Source: Arcobacter sp. (GTDB lineage Bacteria > Campylobacterota > Campylobacteria > Campylobacterales > Arcobacteraceae). From it: DNA of 41,620 nucleotides. Shown one piece after another: positions 8,777 to 18,904 of the stretch; position 1 is the first letter of the stretch; every line of letters begins with the position of its first letter. The stretch lies in assembly GCA_003252105.1 (NCBI GenBank), contig QKDL01000092.1, forward strand, positions 1-41,620, in the 5' to 3' direction. A program made the translations under genes and the position numbers. The notes beneath the pieces are model-generated. The model did not search any database. It worked only from the letters and a program-made list of their open reading frames with translations, and had not been told where the DNA came from.

Positions 8777-10426
8777 TTATAGCATACACTCTTTTTTAGC
8801 TAGTAATTCATTTAAAATAGAGTGATTTAAAGAATAATCAACTGCTAAATCAATTAAATGAACACCTTTTCCATTTACACATTTTTCTAAAGTTTCAGCA
8901 AACTCTTCACAAGAAGTTGGTCTATGACCTGTAGCTCCAAATGATTCTGCGAATTTTACGAAATCAGGATTTTCTAAATCAAGTCCAAATGTTTCAAATC
9001 CCATACCAGTTTGTTTCCATTTAATCATACCGTATGAGTTGTCATTTAAGATAATAACAGTTAAGTCTAAACCTAATCTTACAGCTGTTTCCATCTCTTG
9101 GTCATTCATCATAAATCCACCATCTCCACAAACTGCAACAACTTTTTTATCTGGATTAACCATTTTCGCTGCCATACCAGAAGGAAGACCAGCACCCATA
9201 GTTGCTAGTGCATTATCTAATAAAAGAGTATTTGGTTGTGCACATCTATAGTTTCTTGCAAACCAGATTTTATATACACCATTATCTAGTGTTACAATAT
9301 CTTCGTCATTTAATGTTTGTCTAATTGTTCTTACTGCTTTTTGTGGTAAGATAGGGAATCTTGTATCACCAAAGTATTTAGATAATCTTGTTCTAATCTC
9401 ATCAGCAAGTCTAACATAATAATCAAAATCCCAGTGATCTTGTTTTGACACTGCATTTGTAATTTGATTAATATTTGCAGCAATATCACCAATAACATCT
9501 AGTTGTGGGAAATATGTATCATCAACTTCTGATGCAAAGAAATTAATATGTAAAACTTTTGTTGCATCTGGATGGTTTTCCATAAAAAATGGTGGTTTTT
9601 CAATTACATCGTGACCAACATTAATAATTAAATCTGATCTGTCAATTGCGCAGTGAATAAAATCATCTTTAGATAATGCAGCAGTTGAAAGACATAATTT
9701 ATGGTTTTCATTAATAACACCTTTACCCATTTGAGTAGAGAAGAATGGAATACCTGTTTCATTTACAAAGTTTGTAAGTGCATCACCAATTTTAGTTCTA
9801 TTAGCTCCACCACCAATACATAATAATGGTCTTTTTGCTTTCTCAATCATTTTAACAGCATCTGCAATTGCAATTTTATCAGCATTTGGATATCTGAAAG
9901 TTTGTACTGGATAGATATTATCTTCTACTTCTTCTGCTGCAATATCTTCTGGTAATTCAATATGAACAGCTCCTGGTCTTTCAGTTGTAGCAATTTTAAA
10001 AGCTTCTCTAACCATTGATGGGATATTATTTCCATTTACAACTTGTTTTGCATATTTTGTCATTGGTTTCATCATACCAACGATATCAACAATTTGAAAT
10101 CTACCTTGTTTAGATTTTTTAATTGGTTTTTGTCCAGTAATCATCATCATTGGCATACCACCAAGTTGTGCATAAGCTGCCGCTGTAGCAAAGTTAGTAG
10201 CACCTGGTCCTAAAGTTGAAATACATACACCAACTTTTCCTGTTAATCTTCCATAAGTTGCAGCCATAAAACCTGCACCTTGCTCATGTCTTGTTAAAAT
10301 AAGTTTGATTTTCGTTGATTTTCTTAAAGATTCTAAAAAGTCTAAATTCTCTTCACCGGGAATACCAAAAATATATTCAACACCTTCATTTTCTAACGCT
10401 TTTACAAATAAATCCGATGCGTTCAT
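8777..10426 (-). CDS. Acetolactate synthase-like ThDP enzyme
   Basis: This 549-residue thiamine-diphosphate enzyme has the acetolactate synthase large-subunit architecture: PYR domain (1-170) with catalytic Glu48 in TRHEQGAGFMAATYGR, a central domain (about 190-330), and a PP domain with GDGGFMMND and NDNSYGM. The middle segment KKSKQGRFQIVDIVGMMKPMTKY resembles catabolic AlsS-type enzymes. No small regulatory subunit (ilvN) and no acetolactate decarboxylase lie nearby. Instead an aldehyde dehydrogenase follows. This could therefore be a catabolic acetolactate synthase or another 2-oxo-acid-decarboxylating ThDP enzyme. A GGAGATATT site precedes the start. Family confidence is high, exact reaction moderate. 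Confidence 0.85.
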   Translation of the reverse strand: MNASDLFVKALENEGVEYIFGIPGEENLDFLESLRKSTKIKLILTRHEQGAGFMAATYGRLTGKVGVCISTLGPGATNFATAAAYAQLGGMPMMMITGQKPIKKSKQGRFQIVDIVGMMKPMTKYAKQVVNGNNIPSMVREAFKIATTERPGAVHIELPEDIAAEEVEDNIYPVQTFRYPNADKIAIADAVKMIEKAKRPLLCIGGGANRTKIGDALTNFVNETGIPFFSTQMGKGVINENHKLCLSTAALSKDDFIHCAIDRSDLIINVGHDVIEKPPFFMENHPDATKVLHINFFASEVDDTYFPQLDVIGDIAANINQITNAVSKQDHWDFDYYVRLADEIRTRLSKYFGDTRFPILPQKAVRTIRQTLNDEDIVTLDNGVYKIWFARNYRCAQPNTLLLDNALATMGAGLPSGMAAKMVNPDKKVVAVCGDGGFMMNDQEMETAVRLGLDLTVIILNDNSYGMIKWKQTGMGFETFGLDLENPDFVKFAESFGATGHRPTSCEEFAETLEKCVNGKGVHLIDLAVDYSLNHSILNELLAKKECML

Positions 10427-10632
10427 AATATCTCCATTTTTTAATTAATTTTATTACCGTAGTTTCACACAAAAAGTTTTAAATCGATGTTAAATTTTGC
10501 AAATAAATTAAATCAAAATGGTAAAATTTAGACAAGTGCGAATAAATGACACAGTCGATTATTTAATATTAGTTGAAGTTTAAATTAACAGATTAAAATT
10601 TGTTATTAATATTAATAATCTATTCTTTATAT

Positions 10633-10646
10633 TCACAAAATTGTAA
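10633..10646. repeat. Palindromic repeat copy 1 (TCACAA-AA-TTGTAA)
   Basis: The half-sites differ by one base from a perfect inverted repeat. The second copy at 10741-10754 is identical at 13 of 14 positions. The spacing of 108 bases is close to an integral number of helical turns. It is a possible operator pair for the downstream acetolactate synthase-like operon. Confidence 0.35.
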
Positions 10647-10740
10647 ATAAAAAATAAGATTCTGGTTATTTTACAAGCTATTATAAGATGGGATATATTA
10701 AGTGTTTTATATATAAAAATATAAAATAAGTTTTTCTAAA

Positions 10741-10754
10741 TTACAAAATTGTAA
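10741..10754. repeat. Palindromic repeat copy 2 (TTACAA-AA-TTGTAA)
   Basis: Perfect six-base half-sites surround an AA spacer. It lies about 315 bases upstream of the ThDP enzyme start and 50 bases past the dlp2 stop. It pairs with copy 1 at 10633-10646. Confidence 0.35.
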
Positions 10755-10792
10755 ATGTGTTTAAACAAAAGATATTTAGTAAATAAATTTAG

Positions 10793-10821
10793 ATAAAAGA
10801 GGATTAAATTTCCTCTTTTAT
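10793..10821 (-). terminator. Terminator hairpin at end of dlp2
   Basis: ATAAAAGAGGA (10793-10803) pairs with TCCTCTTTTAT (10811-10821) across a seven-base loop that holds the dlp2 stop codon (10804-10806). The AAAAGAGG/CCTCTTTT core is the same as in the hairpin at 7322-7348. The minus-strand transcript continues into an AT-rich tail. Confidence 0.65.
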
Positions 10822-12819
10822 TTGAGATAACTTCTCAATTTTATTGATAAATTCACCTTTTTTTGATTCTACGAAATCTAGTCTATCTTCATTTATCTCT
10901 AGGTACTGGTTTTTTGAGTATTGAATGATTTTATATAAATAGTTTCTTTTTGATGTTAAGAAATCCTCAATTTTCTCAAAACCAAAATTTGCTTTTAGTT
11001 TTGTAAGAATTTCATCCTCTCTTGGATGATAAATATTGAATTTTGTTGGTTCTTTTTCATATAATATAACTGATTCTGCAATTAGTTGTTCAAAATGTGC
11101 AATAGTTGCTTGTGTTGTTTGGATATAACTATATGATAAAGCTCCATTAAAATAAGCGAATTTTTTTCTAAGTGCAGAGATATTTTCTAATATTGCCCTA
11201 TGGTAACTTCTTAAAACATTTTCATAAACTTTTGCAGCAAAGTGTCTTGTAGCAGAAAACTCTAAATCTGATGCAATCTCTCTATGTTTTTTTATAAGTT
11301 CGTACGGCTCTTGCCATCTATGAATTCTATGTTTTATATCTCTGTATACATTTCTAAAAGCTTCTGCTGAGTCTAATTCTATTACTTTAAGTTGTTTGAT
11401 CGCTCTTTTAAACATTTTATCAATAGTTTGATCATCATAAAATAGACTCTTATAAACATTGTCACTATCTATCCAATATGTTTCATACTCAATCTCTTCA
11501 AAACTATCTTTATGTAAAAAACCACTTCTTTTTTCATATCTATGAGCTTTTTGTTTTTTGATATTTTTATAAGTTTCATGTGCCATTTTTTCCATTATAG
11601 ATTCTAATGCATTATAGATATCAAATAATTGTTTTGAGTAAGTTTTATGTATCTCATCAAATGCTTCTAATATCTCGTTTTGAGCTCCTCCTAGAATCTC
11701 TATGAGAGAGTTATAAACACCTATAATAGTTTCATACTCTTTTACTAAAATATCACAAATACCTTTTAAATCTTTTTTAATCGCATACTCTTTAGAATCA
11801 GCAGCTTGTGGTCTAATTGTATTTTCAATGAAATCTAGAACTTTTTGTATATTTGATTCTTCCAATAATTTTGTATTCCCAGAGGCATCACTTGATTGAA
11901 TAGTTTTTACTTTTCTTTTGTATTCATCAAATTTTTTTTGAAAGAAATCTAAAGATTCAACCTCATTGTCTTTAAGATCATCTTTAAACTCTTTAATAAA
12001 CTTTTCATACTCATCATGGATAAGAATATCTTTATGAGCTGCCCTTGATTCAAGAGCCATTTTTGCTGAAATAGGTATAACTTCTGCAAAATATTTAGAA
12101 AATTTTTCAGATACATATTTAGTTGTTGTTTCAATTTGCTCTTGATTGAATTTATCTTTTTGGTTTAATACACATAAAGATTTATTTTGAAAATGCTCCA
12201 TATACTCTTCTAGAACTTGAGCTTCTGACATTTTTCCTGCATTATCAATAAGTGTGAGCCAAATAATTCCACCAACATCTCTTAAAACTCTTCTAGTTGT
12301 ATCTGTATCACTTTGAGATTGAGAGTTTAATCCTGGAGTATCTACAAAAGAGATATCTTTTAATACATCCATTGGAGCATAAAGTGTTAGGTATTTGATA
12401 TCATTCATATCGTGTTTTCTTTGGTCCGTGAACTCTGCAATAGCTTCAATAGGAGCATATTCTTGTGCACCAGAATAATATGTGATTTTAAGTTTATACT
12501 CTTCACCATAGTTTATAAAGTTTACCTTTGATGTTACAGGAGTAATTCCAGTAGGTAAAATATTTTTTGAAAGTAGGGCATTTAAAAAAGTTGATTTTCC
12601 AGATGAAAACTGTCCAGTAATTGCAACTTCCATAGGATATCTAGCCCGTCTAATTTGTTTATCTAAAATAGATTTTAATTGAACAGAAGGTAAAAAATCA
12701 GGGTCTAGAAGTTTATCTTTTACCCTTTTTATATCACCAACTAGACCCTCTTCATATTCCTCTTTTACAGCAGTAAATTTTTCATTAAACTCTTTGATAA
12801 AACTATTTAGAATACTCAT
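10804..12819 (-). CDS. Dynamin-like GTPase, second of pair (DLP2)
   Basis: This 671-residue dynamin-family GTPase is predicted to remodel or tether membranes. The GTP motifs are P-loop GQFSSGKST (69-77), G3 DTPGLN (160-165) and G4 NQKD (219-222). A Thr-rich GITPVTS segment (91-97) is the likely G2 switch. The remainder is helical and should form the stalk. It overlaps the upstream dlp1 by ATGA, so the two are coupled. Gene order frdC-frdA-frdB-dlp1-dlp2 matches C. jejuni Cj0408-Cj0412, where Cj0411 and Cj0412 form a heterotetramer that tethers membranes. Equivalence to Cj0412 is by order and domain content. Confidence 0.88.
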   Translation of the reverse strand: MSILNSFIKEFNEKFTAVKEEYEEGLVGDIKRVKDKLLDPDFLPSVQLKSILDKQIRRARYPMEVAITGQFSSGKSTFLNALLSKNILPTGITPVTSKVNFINYGEEYKLKITYYSGAQEYAPIEAIAEFTDQRKHDMNDIKYLTLYAPMDVLKDISFVDTPGLNSQSQSDTDTTRRVLRDVGGIIWLTLIDNAGKMSEAQVLEEYMEHFQNKSLCVLNQKDKFNQEQIETTTKYVSEKFSKYFAEVIPISAKMALESRAAHKDILIHDEYEKFIKEFKDDLKDNEVESLDFFQKKFDEYKRKVKTIQSSDASGNTKLLEESNIQKVLDFIENTIRPQAADSKEYAIKKDLKGICDILVKEYETIIGVYNSLIEILGGAQNEILEAFDEIHKTYSKQLFDIYNALESIMEKMAHETYKNIKKQKAHRYEKRSGFLHKDSFEEIEYETYWIDSDNVYKSLFYDDQTIDKMFKRAIKQLKVIELDSAEAFRNVYRDIKHRIHRWQEPYELIKKHREIASDLEFSATRHFAAKVYENVLRSYHRAILENISALRKKFAYFNGALSYSYIQTTQATIAHFEQLIAESVILYEKEPTKFNIYHPREDEILTKLKANFGFEKIEDFLTSKRNYLYKIIQYSKNQYLEINEDRLDFVESKKGEFINKIEKLSQIKEEI

Positions 12820-15146
12820 GATTTAAGTCCTTTCATTATAGTTTCTAATTTTTTAATCTTTTTATGAATTTTAATTGTCATCTCATCTTTATTTGCTTCA
12901 TTTTCTTCAAATGTTGCTATTCTATTTTGTAATGCTTTTTCATCTTTTTTTAGTTTATGTTCAAAAACTTTTAGTGGCTCGGCAATTTGTAAGAAAAAGT
13001 TTTCAATAAGTATTTTTGAAATAGAGTTGGCTTTCTCTTTTATATTTTTCTCAATAGGTTCAAACTCTTCTTTTATAAATGTTTCAATAGCTCTATCAAG
13101 TTCTGGAAGTTTATTAGCCTTTGTATTAGATACTTCTGATATGATTTTTGAGATTAAAATTTCATTTGATGATGTCAAAAAACCTGATTTGAAATCATCT
13201 TGGAAGAATCCTCTAGCATCAAAATTGTCATTTTTATGTCCAAGAACAAAACCTAAATCTTGATACTTTTGTTCACAAATTTCACCTATATTTTGTGATT
13301 TTTTAATAAATTTATATCTATAATCTCTAATTATATCGATAATTCCATCTTTTATTGCAGTTTCAATTATAGTTTTGATTCTTGAATTATCAGGTCTTTT
13401 TTTAGTTTTTTCAAAAGAGTATTTTACATCATTAAAAACTCTTTGTTTAATAATATTTTTAAGATCTATTAACTCTGTTGAAAGGAATGTTTCTAAAGTT
13501 TCTAAATAGTTTTTTGCATCATTTTTATATAAGTTTATATCCTCATTTAAACTTGCAAATATTTTTTCATTTGTCTCTTTTTTCTTATTAAACTCTTCTA
13601 AATCAGCTTCAAGTTCCTCTTTAGATTTTGATAAAAGGATTAGTTCATAATTAAATGATTTTAACTCTTTTTCAATAGATTTTAGAAGTTGAGTTTTTGC
13701 ACCTTTTATAATTAGATCAGATTTTCCAGAACTTTTACCAAATAAAGTCTCTTCTAGATAATTTTCTATCTCTAAAATACCAGTATCTTCTATTTTATAT
13801 CCAGCTTCTAAAGCTTCTTTTTCTCTTCCTGTTCTGTGATATAGTGCCATTTTCCCTGAGATGGGGATAAATTTGATATGATTAAGAATATAATCAAGTT
13901 TACTATCTTTATTTTGTGCTTTTAATTGTCTTTGAATAGATGATTTTGTGTAGTTGATTACCTCTTCTAATTGTTCAGGAGTAACAGTATCAGCTCTTGT
14001 TATTACAATCAAAAGTTTTGTAATATTTTGATAAAGTAGGGCATCAATGATGAATTCAACATCTTTTAAAGTTGCACTTTGAGAAACATTCATTAAATGA
14101 AGCATTAAATCACATTGACTTAAATACTCTTTTGTAATCTCTTCTCTTTGAATAACAGGGTCATCTAATCCTGGAGTATCAACTATTTCAATACCATCAG
14201 CTAAAAATTTCAAATCTGATTTAAGTTCTACATATTTTACAAGATTACATTTTTTTCCACTAGCTTCTGCTGATGTGTATGAAGCTAGATTATTTATATC
14301 TACTTTTTCACTATAAGATTCATCTTTGATTATTTCATTTAGATTATCTCCAAATATTTTTTTTGTTTCATTAACAAACTCTTTTATAGACTCAATTTCA
14401 TTCGCAGATTTTTTAATCTTTTCCCATTCTTTTGTATTCCAATAAAAAACTTTTGCTTCAGGTTTTCCATGTTTTACTATAGTTAAATTGGCAGTTTCTG
14501 GAACAACTGCACTTCCTAGAATCTCTTGCCCCATAAGAGCATTTAACATTGTAGATTTACCAGCATTCATTACGCCAGTAATTCCAATAGAAAATTTTTG
14601 ATTATCTAAATAGTTTTGTGTATCAATTAGCTCATTTTTAAAATCTTCAGTTTGGAATATTGATTTTAATTCACTAATTAAATTATCTAACTCAGTTTTT
14701 GCTTCTTTAAATGGTTTTTTTTCATCAGTAGATGATTCTACTTCAATCTTTTCTTTATCAACTAACTCTTCAGGGTCAAATAGTGAGATTAGTTTTTTAT
14801 AATCAGATTCTTCTAATATTTCTTGTTCATATAAGTATTTAAAAGCACTATGAAGCTCTTCCAAATGTGATTTTTTTGTGTCGTGTTTAATAGCTTCTAC
14901 TAAACAATGTTGAAACTGATGTAAATCTTCTAGGTTTTTAACTTCTTTTAGTGTTACATGTGTAATTAGTTGTTTAAAACTATCTAATGTTATGAATTTT
15001 TCATAGTTTTTTCTTGTAGCACATAAAGCAAGTGCTGCAACATCAAAGAACTCATCTTTTCCTTTATTTTCTAATGTTCCAAAAGTAGTAATTTGTTCAA
15101 TATTAGTACCATGATAGAGTAAGAAGTAATCTTTTGCTAAAGACAT
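12816..15146 (-). CDS. Dynamin-like GTPase, first of pair (DLP1)
   Basis: This 776-residue dynamin-like protein has a roughly 190-residue N-terminal helical extension before the GTPase domain. The motifs are P-loop GVMNAGKST (191-199), G3 DTPGLDD (323-329) and a divergent G4 TRAD (383-386) in place of N/TKxD. The second half is rich in Lys, Glu and long helices (about 500-776), expected to form the stalk and membrane-contact region. It is preceded by AAAGGAAAAAA. A strong hairpin separates it from frdB, so it may have its own promoter in 15147-15267. By gene order it corresponds to Cj0411 of C. jejuni. Homology-based role: heteromeric membrane tethering or fusion with DLP2. Confidence 0.88.
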   Translation of the reverse strand: MSLAKDYFLLYHGTNIEQITTFGTLENKGKDEFFDVAALALCATRKNYEKFITLDSFKQLITHVTLKEVKNLEDLHQFQHCLVEAIKHDTKKSHLEELHSAFKYLYEQEILEESDYKKLISLFDPEELVDKEKIEVESSTDEKKPFKEAKTELDNLISELKSIFQTEDFKNELIDTQNYLDNQKFSIGITGVMNAGKSTMLNALMGQEILGSAVVPETANLTIVKHGKPEAKVFYWNTKEWEKIKKSANEIESIKEFVNETKKIFGDNLNEIIKDESYSEKVDINNLASYTSAEASGKKCNLVKYVELKSDLKFLADGIEIVDTPGLDDPVIQREEITKEYLSQCDLMLHLMNVSQSATLKDVEFIIDALLYQNITKLLIVITRADTVTPEQLEEVINYTKSSIQRQLKAQNKDSKLDYILNHIKFIPISGKMALYHRTGREKEALEAGYKIEDTGILEIENYLEETLFGKSSGKSDLIIKGAKTQLLKSIEKELKSFNYELILLSKSKEELEADLEEFNKKKETNEKIFASLNEDINLYKNDAKNYLETLETFLSTELIDLKNIIKQRVFNDVKYSFEKTKKRPDNSRIKTIIETAIKDGIIDIIRDYRYKFIKKSQNIGEICEQKYQDLGFVLGHKNDNFDARGFFQDDFKSGFLTSSNEILISKIISEVSNTKANKLPELDRAIETFIKEEFEPIEKNIKEKANSISKILIENFFLQIAEPLKVFEHKLKKDEKALQNRIATFEENEANKDEMTIKIHKKIKKLETIMKGLKS

Positions 15147-15267
15147 TTTTTTCCTTTGCTTAGCAATAAAGTTTTATAGTTAAAGTATTCATTGCTAGTG
15201 ATAATTTCAATGCATAAAATAAAATAAATTTTAAATTTTCAAACTAATTTTTTTGTCCCTAAAATAG

Positions 15268-15303
15268 AAAAAGTCAATTACTCCTAAAAGTAATTGACTT
15301 TTT
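15268..15303 (-). terminator. Strong terminator between frdB and dlp1
   Basis: AAAAAGTCAATTAC (15268-15281) pairs perfectly over 14 bases with GTAATTGACTTTTT (15290-15303) around an eight-base loop. On the minus strand the stem ends in a run of T, fitting a rho-independent terminator for the frdCAB transcript. It also works on the plus strand. Confidence 0.8.
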
Positions 15304-15313
15304 TTATTGTTTT

Positions 15314-15338
15314 AATATGAGAGGAAACCTCTCATATT
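15314..15338. terminator. Hairpin abutting the frdB stop codon
   Basis: AATATGAGAGG (15314-15324), loop AAA, CCTCTCATATT (15328-15338) form a perfect 11-pair stem. It starts one base after the frdB stop codon. It lacks a U-run on the minus strand, so it is probably a 3' stabilising structure or an upstream part of the terminator at 15268-15303. Confidence 0.5.
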
Positions 15339-15339
15339 A

Positions 15340-16071
15340 TTATCTAAGTGCTACTAGTTTTCTTCTTAAGTAAGCAATTTTATTTTGTAATGGTAAGTGT
15401 TTTGGACAATGGTCTTCACAAGCCATTAATGACATACAACCAAAGATACCATCATCATCACCAATTAATTCATAGAAATCTTCTGCAGTTCTTTTATCAT
15501 GTGGATCGATTTCAAATCTTGCAACTCTATTCATTCCAACAGGTCCAACAAAATCTGGTCTCATAAGCATTGTACCACAAGAAGCAACACAAATACCACA
15601 CTCAATACATCTATCTAATTCAAATGTATTATTTGCTACTTCAGGATCAATTCTCTCTTCTAATTTAGAAATATCAGTCTCTTCATTAGTCACAACCCAT
15701 GATTCAACTCTTTTTGACATTGCATCCATCCATTTACCAGTATTAACTGATAAATCTTTGATTAATTCAAATGCTGGCATTGGAAGAAGAGTCAATTTAC
15801 CATCAGGGTAGTTTGCTACTAGTGTTCTACAAGCAAGACTTGGTTTACCATTAACAACCATACCACAAGAACCACAAATACCAGCTCTACAAACGAAGTC
15901 GAAAGATAAATCTGGATCTAGGTTTTCTCTAATATATGTTAATGCAATAAAAAGAGTCATACCTGGAGTCTCTTCTAATTTGTACTCAACATAGTGAGGT
16001 TTTGAAACCGCACTTCTTGGATTAAATTTAAGTACTTTAATTGTAATTTCTCTACCTTTTTGTGTACTCAT
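15340..16071 (-). CDS. frdB: Fumarate reductase iron-sulfur subunit
   Basis: This 243-residue subunit passes electrons between FrdC haems and FrdA FAD. The [2Fe-2S] motif is [10 protein letters not shown] with the distal Cys in PSLAC (N-terminal ferredoxin domain). The C-terminal domain has [12 protein letters not shown] for [4Fe-4S] and [12 protein letters not shown] for the [3Fe-4S]/[4Fe-4S] pair. Length fits the Wolinella/Campylobacter enzyme. It shares a TAATG junction with frdA. Two hairpins follow the stop. Confidence 0.97.
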   Translation of the reverse strand: MSTQKGREITIKVLKFNPRSAVSKPHYVEYKLEETPGMTLFIALTYIRENLDPDLSFDFVCRAGICGSCGMVVNGKPSLACRTLVANYPDGKLTLLPMPAFELIKDLSVNTGKWMDAMSKRVESWVVTNEETDISKLEERIDPEVANNTFELDRCIECGICVASCGTMLMRPDFVGPVGMNRVARFEIDPHDKRTAEDFYELIGDDDGIFGCMSLMACEDHCPKHLPLQNKIAYLRRKLVALR

Positions 16072-18056
16072 TACTTATCTCCTGCTCTTTCGTTTTTCGC
16101 TTTATAGTTCATAGGTAATTCAAATGGCATTAATGCATCTTGAATCTCATGTCTATCTTTACCTTCTGCTTGCATTTTTTCAGTGATTTCATCAACTTCA
16201 GCTTGTCTTTTTGCAGAAAGATCATTTTCAATAATCATACCTTTAGCACCATATCCTCTAAATGCTGGAGGCATTTCCATTTTCATAATATCTAAATCAG
16301 CATATTCAATTGTTGGTTCAATATCATTTTTATTTGGCCAAGTACATAGTGTTCTTTTCATCCAGTTAGCATCATCTCTTTTTAAGAAGTCTTCTCTATA
16401 GTGCGCACCTCTTGATTCAGTTCTCTCTCTAGCACCTTTAGCTACACATAATGCAACTTTTAACATTCTTGGAACTCTATATGCTTCTTCAAGTTCTGGG
16501 TTACCAGCTCTCTCTTTAGACTTAACAGTAATTTGTTTAGTTTTAACTAATAACTCTTTTAACTCTTCAACAGCTTCAGCTAATGGTCCACCAGTTCTAA
16601 AAATACCAACTTTTTCATCCATAAGTTCTTTCATTCTATTTTTGATTTTGAAGATATCTTCACTACCATTGTAAGTTAAAATCTCATCAAGGTAAGCATC
16701 TTGCTCATCAATAAATTTTTGAACTGTTGAAGTTGGAATTGTAACATCATTTGATAAACAAAAATCTGCAAAATAGTTACCTATAATCATACCAGCAACA
16801 ACTGTTTCAGATACTGAGTTACCACCAAGTCTATTAAATCCATGCATATCCCAACAAGAAGCTTCACCGCAAGCAAATAAACCTGCTAATCTAGTTGTTT
16901 CACCAGTTGGTTTAGTTCTAATTCCACCCATAGAGTAGTGTTGCATTGGTAATACCGGAGCCCAACCTTTTGGACCTTCATCAGCTGGATCAATACCATT
17001 AAAGATTTGACAAATCTCTTGAACATCTCTTAGGTTTCTTTCTATATGTTCTCTACCTAAAATAGAGATATCTAACCATACGTGATATCCATAAGGTGAA
17101 GGAACACCTTTACCATTTCTAATATGCTCAATCATTCTTCTTGAAACAACGTCTCTAGAAGCAAGCTCTTTTTTCTCTGGTTCGTAATCTGGCATAAATC
17201 TGTGACCGTCAACATCTCTTAAGATACCACCATCACCTCTACAACCTTCAGTTAATAAAATACCAGATGGTACGATTGGAGTTGGGTGAAATTGAACAGC
17301 TTCCATATTTGATAAAGTAGCAACACCAGTTTCAAGTGCAATTGCAGCACCAGTACCTTCACAAATTACAGCATTTGTAGTTTGTTTAAATACTCTACCA
17401 TATCCACCAGTAGCTATACATGTTCCTTTAGCAACATAAGCTTCTAATTCACCAGTAATTAAATCTCTAACAACAGCACCATAACATCTTCCATCTTCAT
17501 GGATAATTGATAATGCTTCTTTTCTATCTCTAATATCAACATCATGTTTTAAAGCTTCATTTGCAACACCAAATAACATTGTGTGTCCAGTTGCATCTGC
17601 TGTATAACATGTTCTCCATTTTTTAGTACCACCAAAGTCTCTTGAAGTAATAAGACCATGTCTATCTTCATCTTCAGTAATAGTTGTTTTTTTAGCATTG
17701 ATTACAGCTTCGTGAGTACCAGCTTTAACTCTAGACCAAGGCACACCCCAAGATGCTAATTCTCTAATAGCTTTAGGCGCAGTAGTAACGAACATTCTTG
17801 CAACATCTTGGTCACATCCCCAGTCTGAACCTTTAACAGTATCAGCAAAGTGTAAATCTTCATTATCTCCATCAGACATTTTAGCGTTACCTAAAGATGC
17901 TTGCATACCACCTTGTGCAGCTGCTGAGTGAGATCTTTTAACAGGAACTAATGATAATACAACAGTACTTAAGCCTTTTTTCTGAGCAGCAACTGCAGCT
18001 CTAAGTCCAGCAAGTCCACCACCTATAACTAATGCATCACAGTAATTAATTTTCAT
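16071..18056 (-). CDS. frdA: Fumarate reductase flavoprotein subunit
   Basis: This 661-residue catalytic subunit reduces fumarate to succinate and can run in reverse. The FAD-binding GGGLAGL lies at 12-18, and His43 in [10 protein letters not shown] is the expected site of covalent FAD, at the same number as in Wolinella succinogenes. Substrate-binding and catalytic regions include [23 protein letters not shown] and [10 protein letters not shown]. It shares one base with frdC upstream and with frdB downstream (TAATG). In C. jejuni this enzyme is the only succinate dehydrogenase as well; the same dual role is likely here because no sdh genes are seen, although only this window is visible. Confidence 0.97.
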   Translation of the reverse strand: MKINYCDALVIGGGLAGLRAAVAAQKKGLSTVVLSLVPVKRSHSAAAQGGMQASLGNAKMSDGDNEDLHFADTVKGSDWGCDQDVARMFVTTAPKAIRELASWGVPWSRVKAGTHEAVINAKKTTITEDEDRHGLITSRDFGGTKKWRTCYTADATGHTMLFGVANEALKHDVDIRDRKEALSIIHEDGRCYGAVVRDLITGELEAYVAKGTCIATGGYGRVFKQTTNAVICEGTGAAIALETGVATLSNMEAVQFHPTPIVPSGILLTEGCRGDGGILRDVDGHRFMPDYEPEKKELASRDVVSRRMIEHIRNGKGVPSPYGYHVWLDISILGREHIERNLRDVQEICQIFNGIDPADEGPKGWAPVLPMQHYSMGGIRTKPTGETTRLAGLFACGEASCWDMHGFNRLGGNSVSETVVAGMIIGNYFADFCLSNDVTIPTSTVQKFIDEQDAYLDEILTYNGSEDIFKIKNRMKELMDEKVGIFRTGGPLAEAVEELKELLVKTKQITVKSKERAGNPELEEAYRVPRMLKVALCVAKGARERTESRGAHYREDFLKRDDANWMKRTLCTWPNKNDIEPTIEYADLDIMKMEMPPAFRGYGAKGMIIENDLSAKRQAEVDEITEKMQAEGKDRHEIQDALMPFELPMNYKAKNERAGDK

Positions 18057-18841
18057 TATGCAACTCTCCCATCATTTATTTTTAATTCCATAACTTTTGC
18101 AGTTGGAGTATATCTTTCACCAACATTACTTTTATGCTCATAACCAATTTTCATATATGCTGCTAAAGTTGCGAAACCTAAGATAAGGAAAAACCAAGTT
18201 AAAGCTTTTTTATAAGTTTTAAGTTTTTTTCTTGTAGCTTTAGGATCATTACCATCAAACCATCCCCATTTTACTGCAAGTCTGTATAAACCAATTGTTC
18301 CATGGAATTCTACAGCTAATAATAAAAGGATATATAATGGCCACATCCATTCTGACCAAACTCTATCAGCACTTGCATAAGGACCAATAGCATCTGAGTG
18401 TGTCATAATAATATAAATATGAACAGAACCTAAGAAGAACATTGCAAAACCAGTGAATGCTTGAATAAACCATAATTTAGTATCTTCATGCCCCATGTTA
18501 TCTGCATGAGCTTTCATAACTTGATATTGCTTAAAATTACCTGGTAATTTTCTCATACCCATTGCTGCGTGTGTAATAAATATTACGAAAATTACAAATG
18601 CAAGAATTGATACTAATAATGGATTACCACCATCAAAAATAAAACTAGCTTCAAAAAATTTTGTAACAGAGTACATAAAATCCTTACTTACTAGAATTGA
18701 AGACACCATAAACATATGTCCCCACATAAAAAGACCTAGAAACAATCCAGTCGCACTTTGAATATAGTCAAGTTTCGCTGGGACTCTACTCTTTTTTCTC
18801 TCTACAGTCTTCCCTAAATAACCTTCTATTAGGTCACTCAT
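18056..18841 (-). CDS. frdC: Fumarate reductase dihaem cytochrome b subunit
   Basis: This is the membrane anchor that oxidises menaquinol. I start at 18841 ([10 protein letters not shown]), because AAAGGA sits 6 bases upstream; a Met five codons earlier (18856) lacks such a site. From this start the four haem ligands fall at His42, His91, His141 and His180, exactly two less than Wolinella His44, 93, 143 and 182. Glu64 and Glu178 likewise match Wolinella Glu66 (quinol site) and Glu180 (E-pathway proton route). Five membrane helices are expected. This identifies a Wolinella-type electroneutral quinol:fumarate reductase. It is first in frdCAB. Confidence 0.96.
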   Translation of the reverse strand: MSDLIEGYLGKTVERKKSRVPAKLDYIQSATGLFLGLFMWGHMFMVSSILVSKDFMYSVTKFFEASFIFDGGNPLLVSILAFVIFVIFITHAAMGMRKLPGNFKQYQVMKAHADNMGHEDTKLWFIQAFTGFAMFFLGSVHIYIIMTHSDAIGPYASADRVWSEWMWPLYILLLLAVEFHGTIGLYRLAVKWGWFDGNDPKATRKKLKTYKKALTWFFLILGFATLAAYMKIGYEHKSNVGERYTPTAKVMELKINDGRVA

Positions 18842-18904
18842 TTGACATCCTTTCATATGAATTTGATTTTGTATATTAATAGCATAATAATAGCTTAAAT
18901 GTAC

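Larger units (their letters stand above)
10427..10803. other. AT-rich intergenic region with two similar palindromes
   Basis: These 377 bases separate the dlp2 stop from the start of the ThDP enzyme gene. No credible gene was found. The region contains TCACAA-AA-TTGTAA at 10633-10646 and TTACAA-AA-TTGTAA at 10741-10754, 108 bases apart, and the dlp2 terminator hairpin at its right edge. The leader and promoter of the ThDP enzyme operon must lie here, but no convincing -35/-10 pair stands out. Confidence 0.5.

Noticed and set aside
10519-10587. A short plus-strand open frame of about 22 codons in the gap before the ThDP operon
   Set aside because: It has no ribosome site, low-complexity AT-rich content and no recognisable motif, so chance is the simplest explanation.
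10804-15146. Dynamin-like pair as an antiphage defence operon
   Set aside because: Some defence systems use dynamin-like proteins, but here the pair sits next to frdCAB as in C. jejuni, with no nuclease, toxin or mobile gene nearby, so a housekeeping membrane role is more likely.
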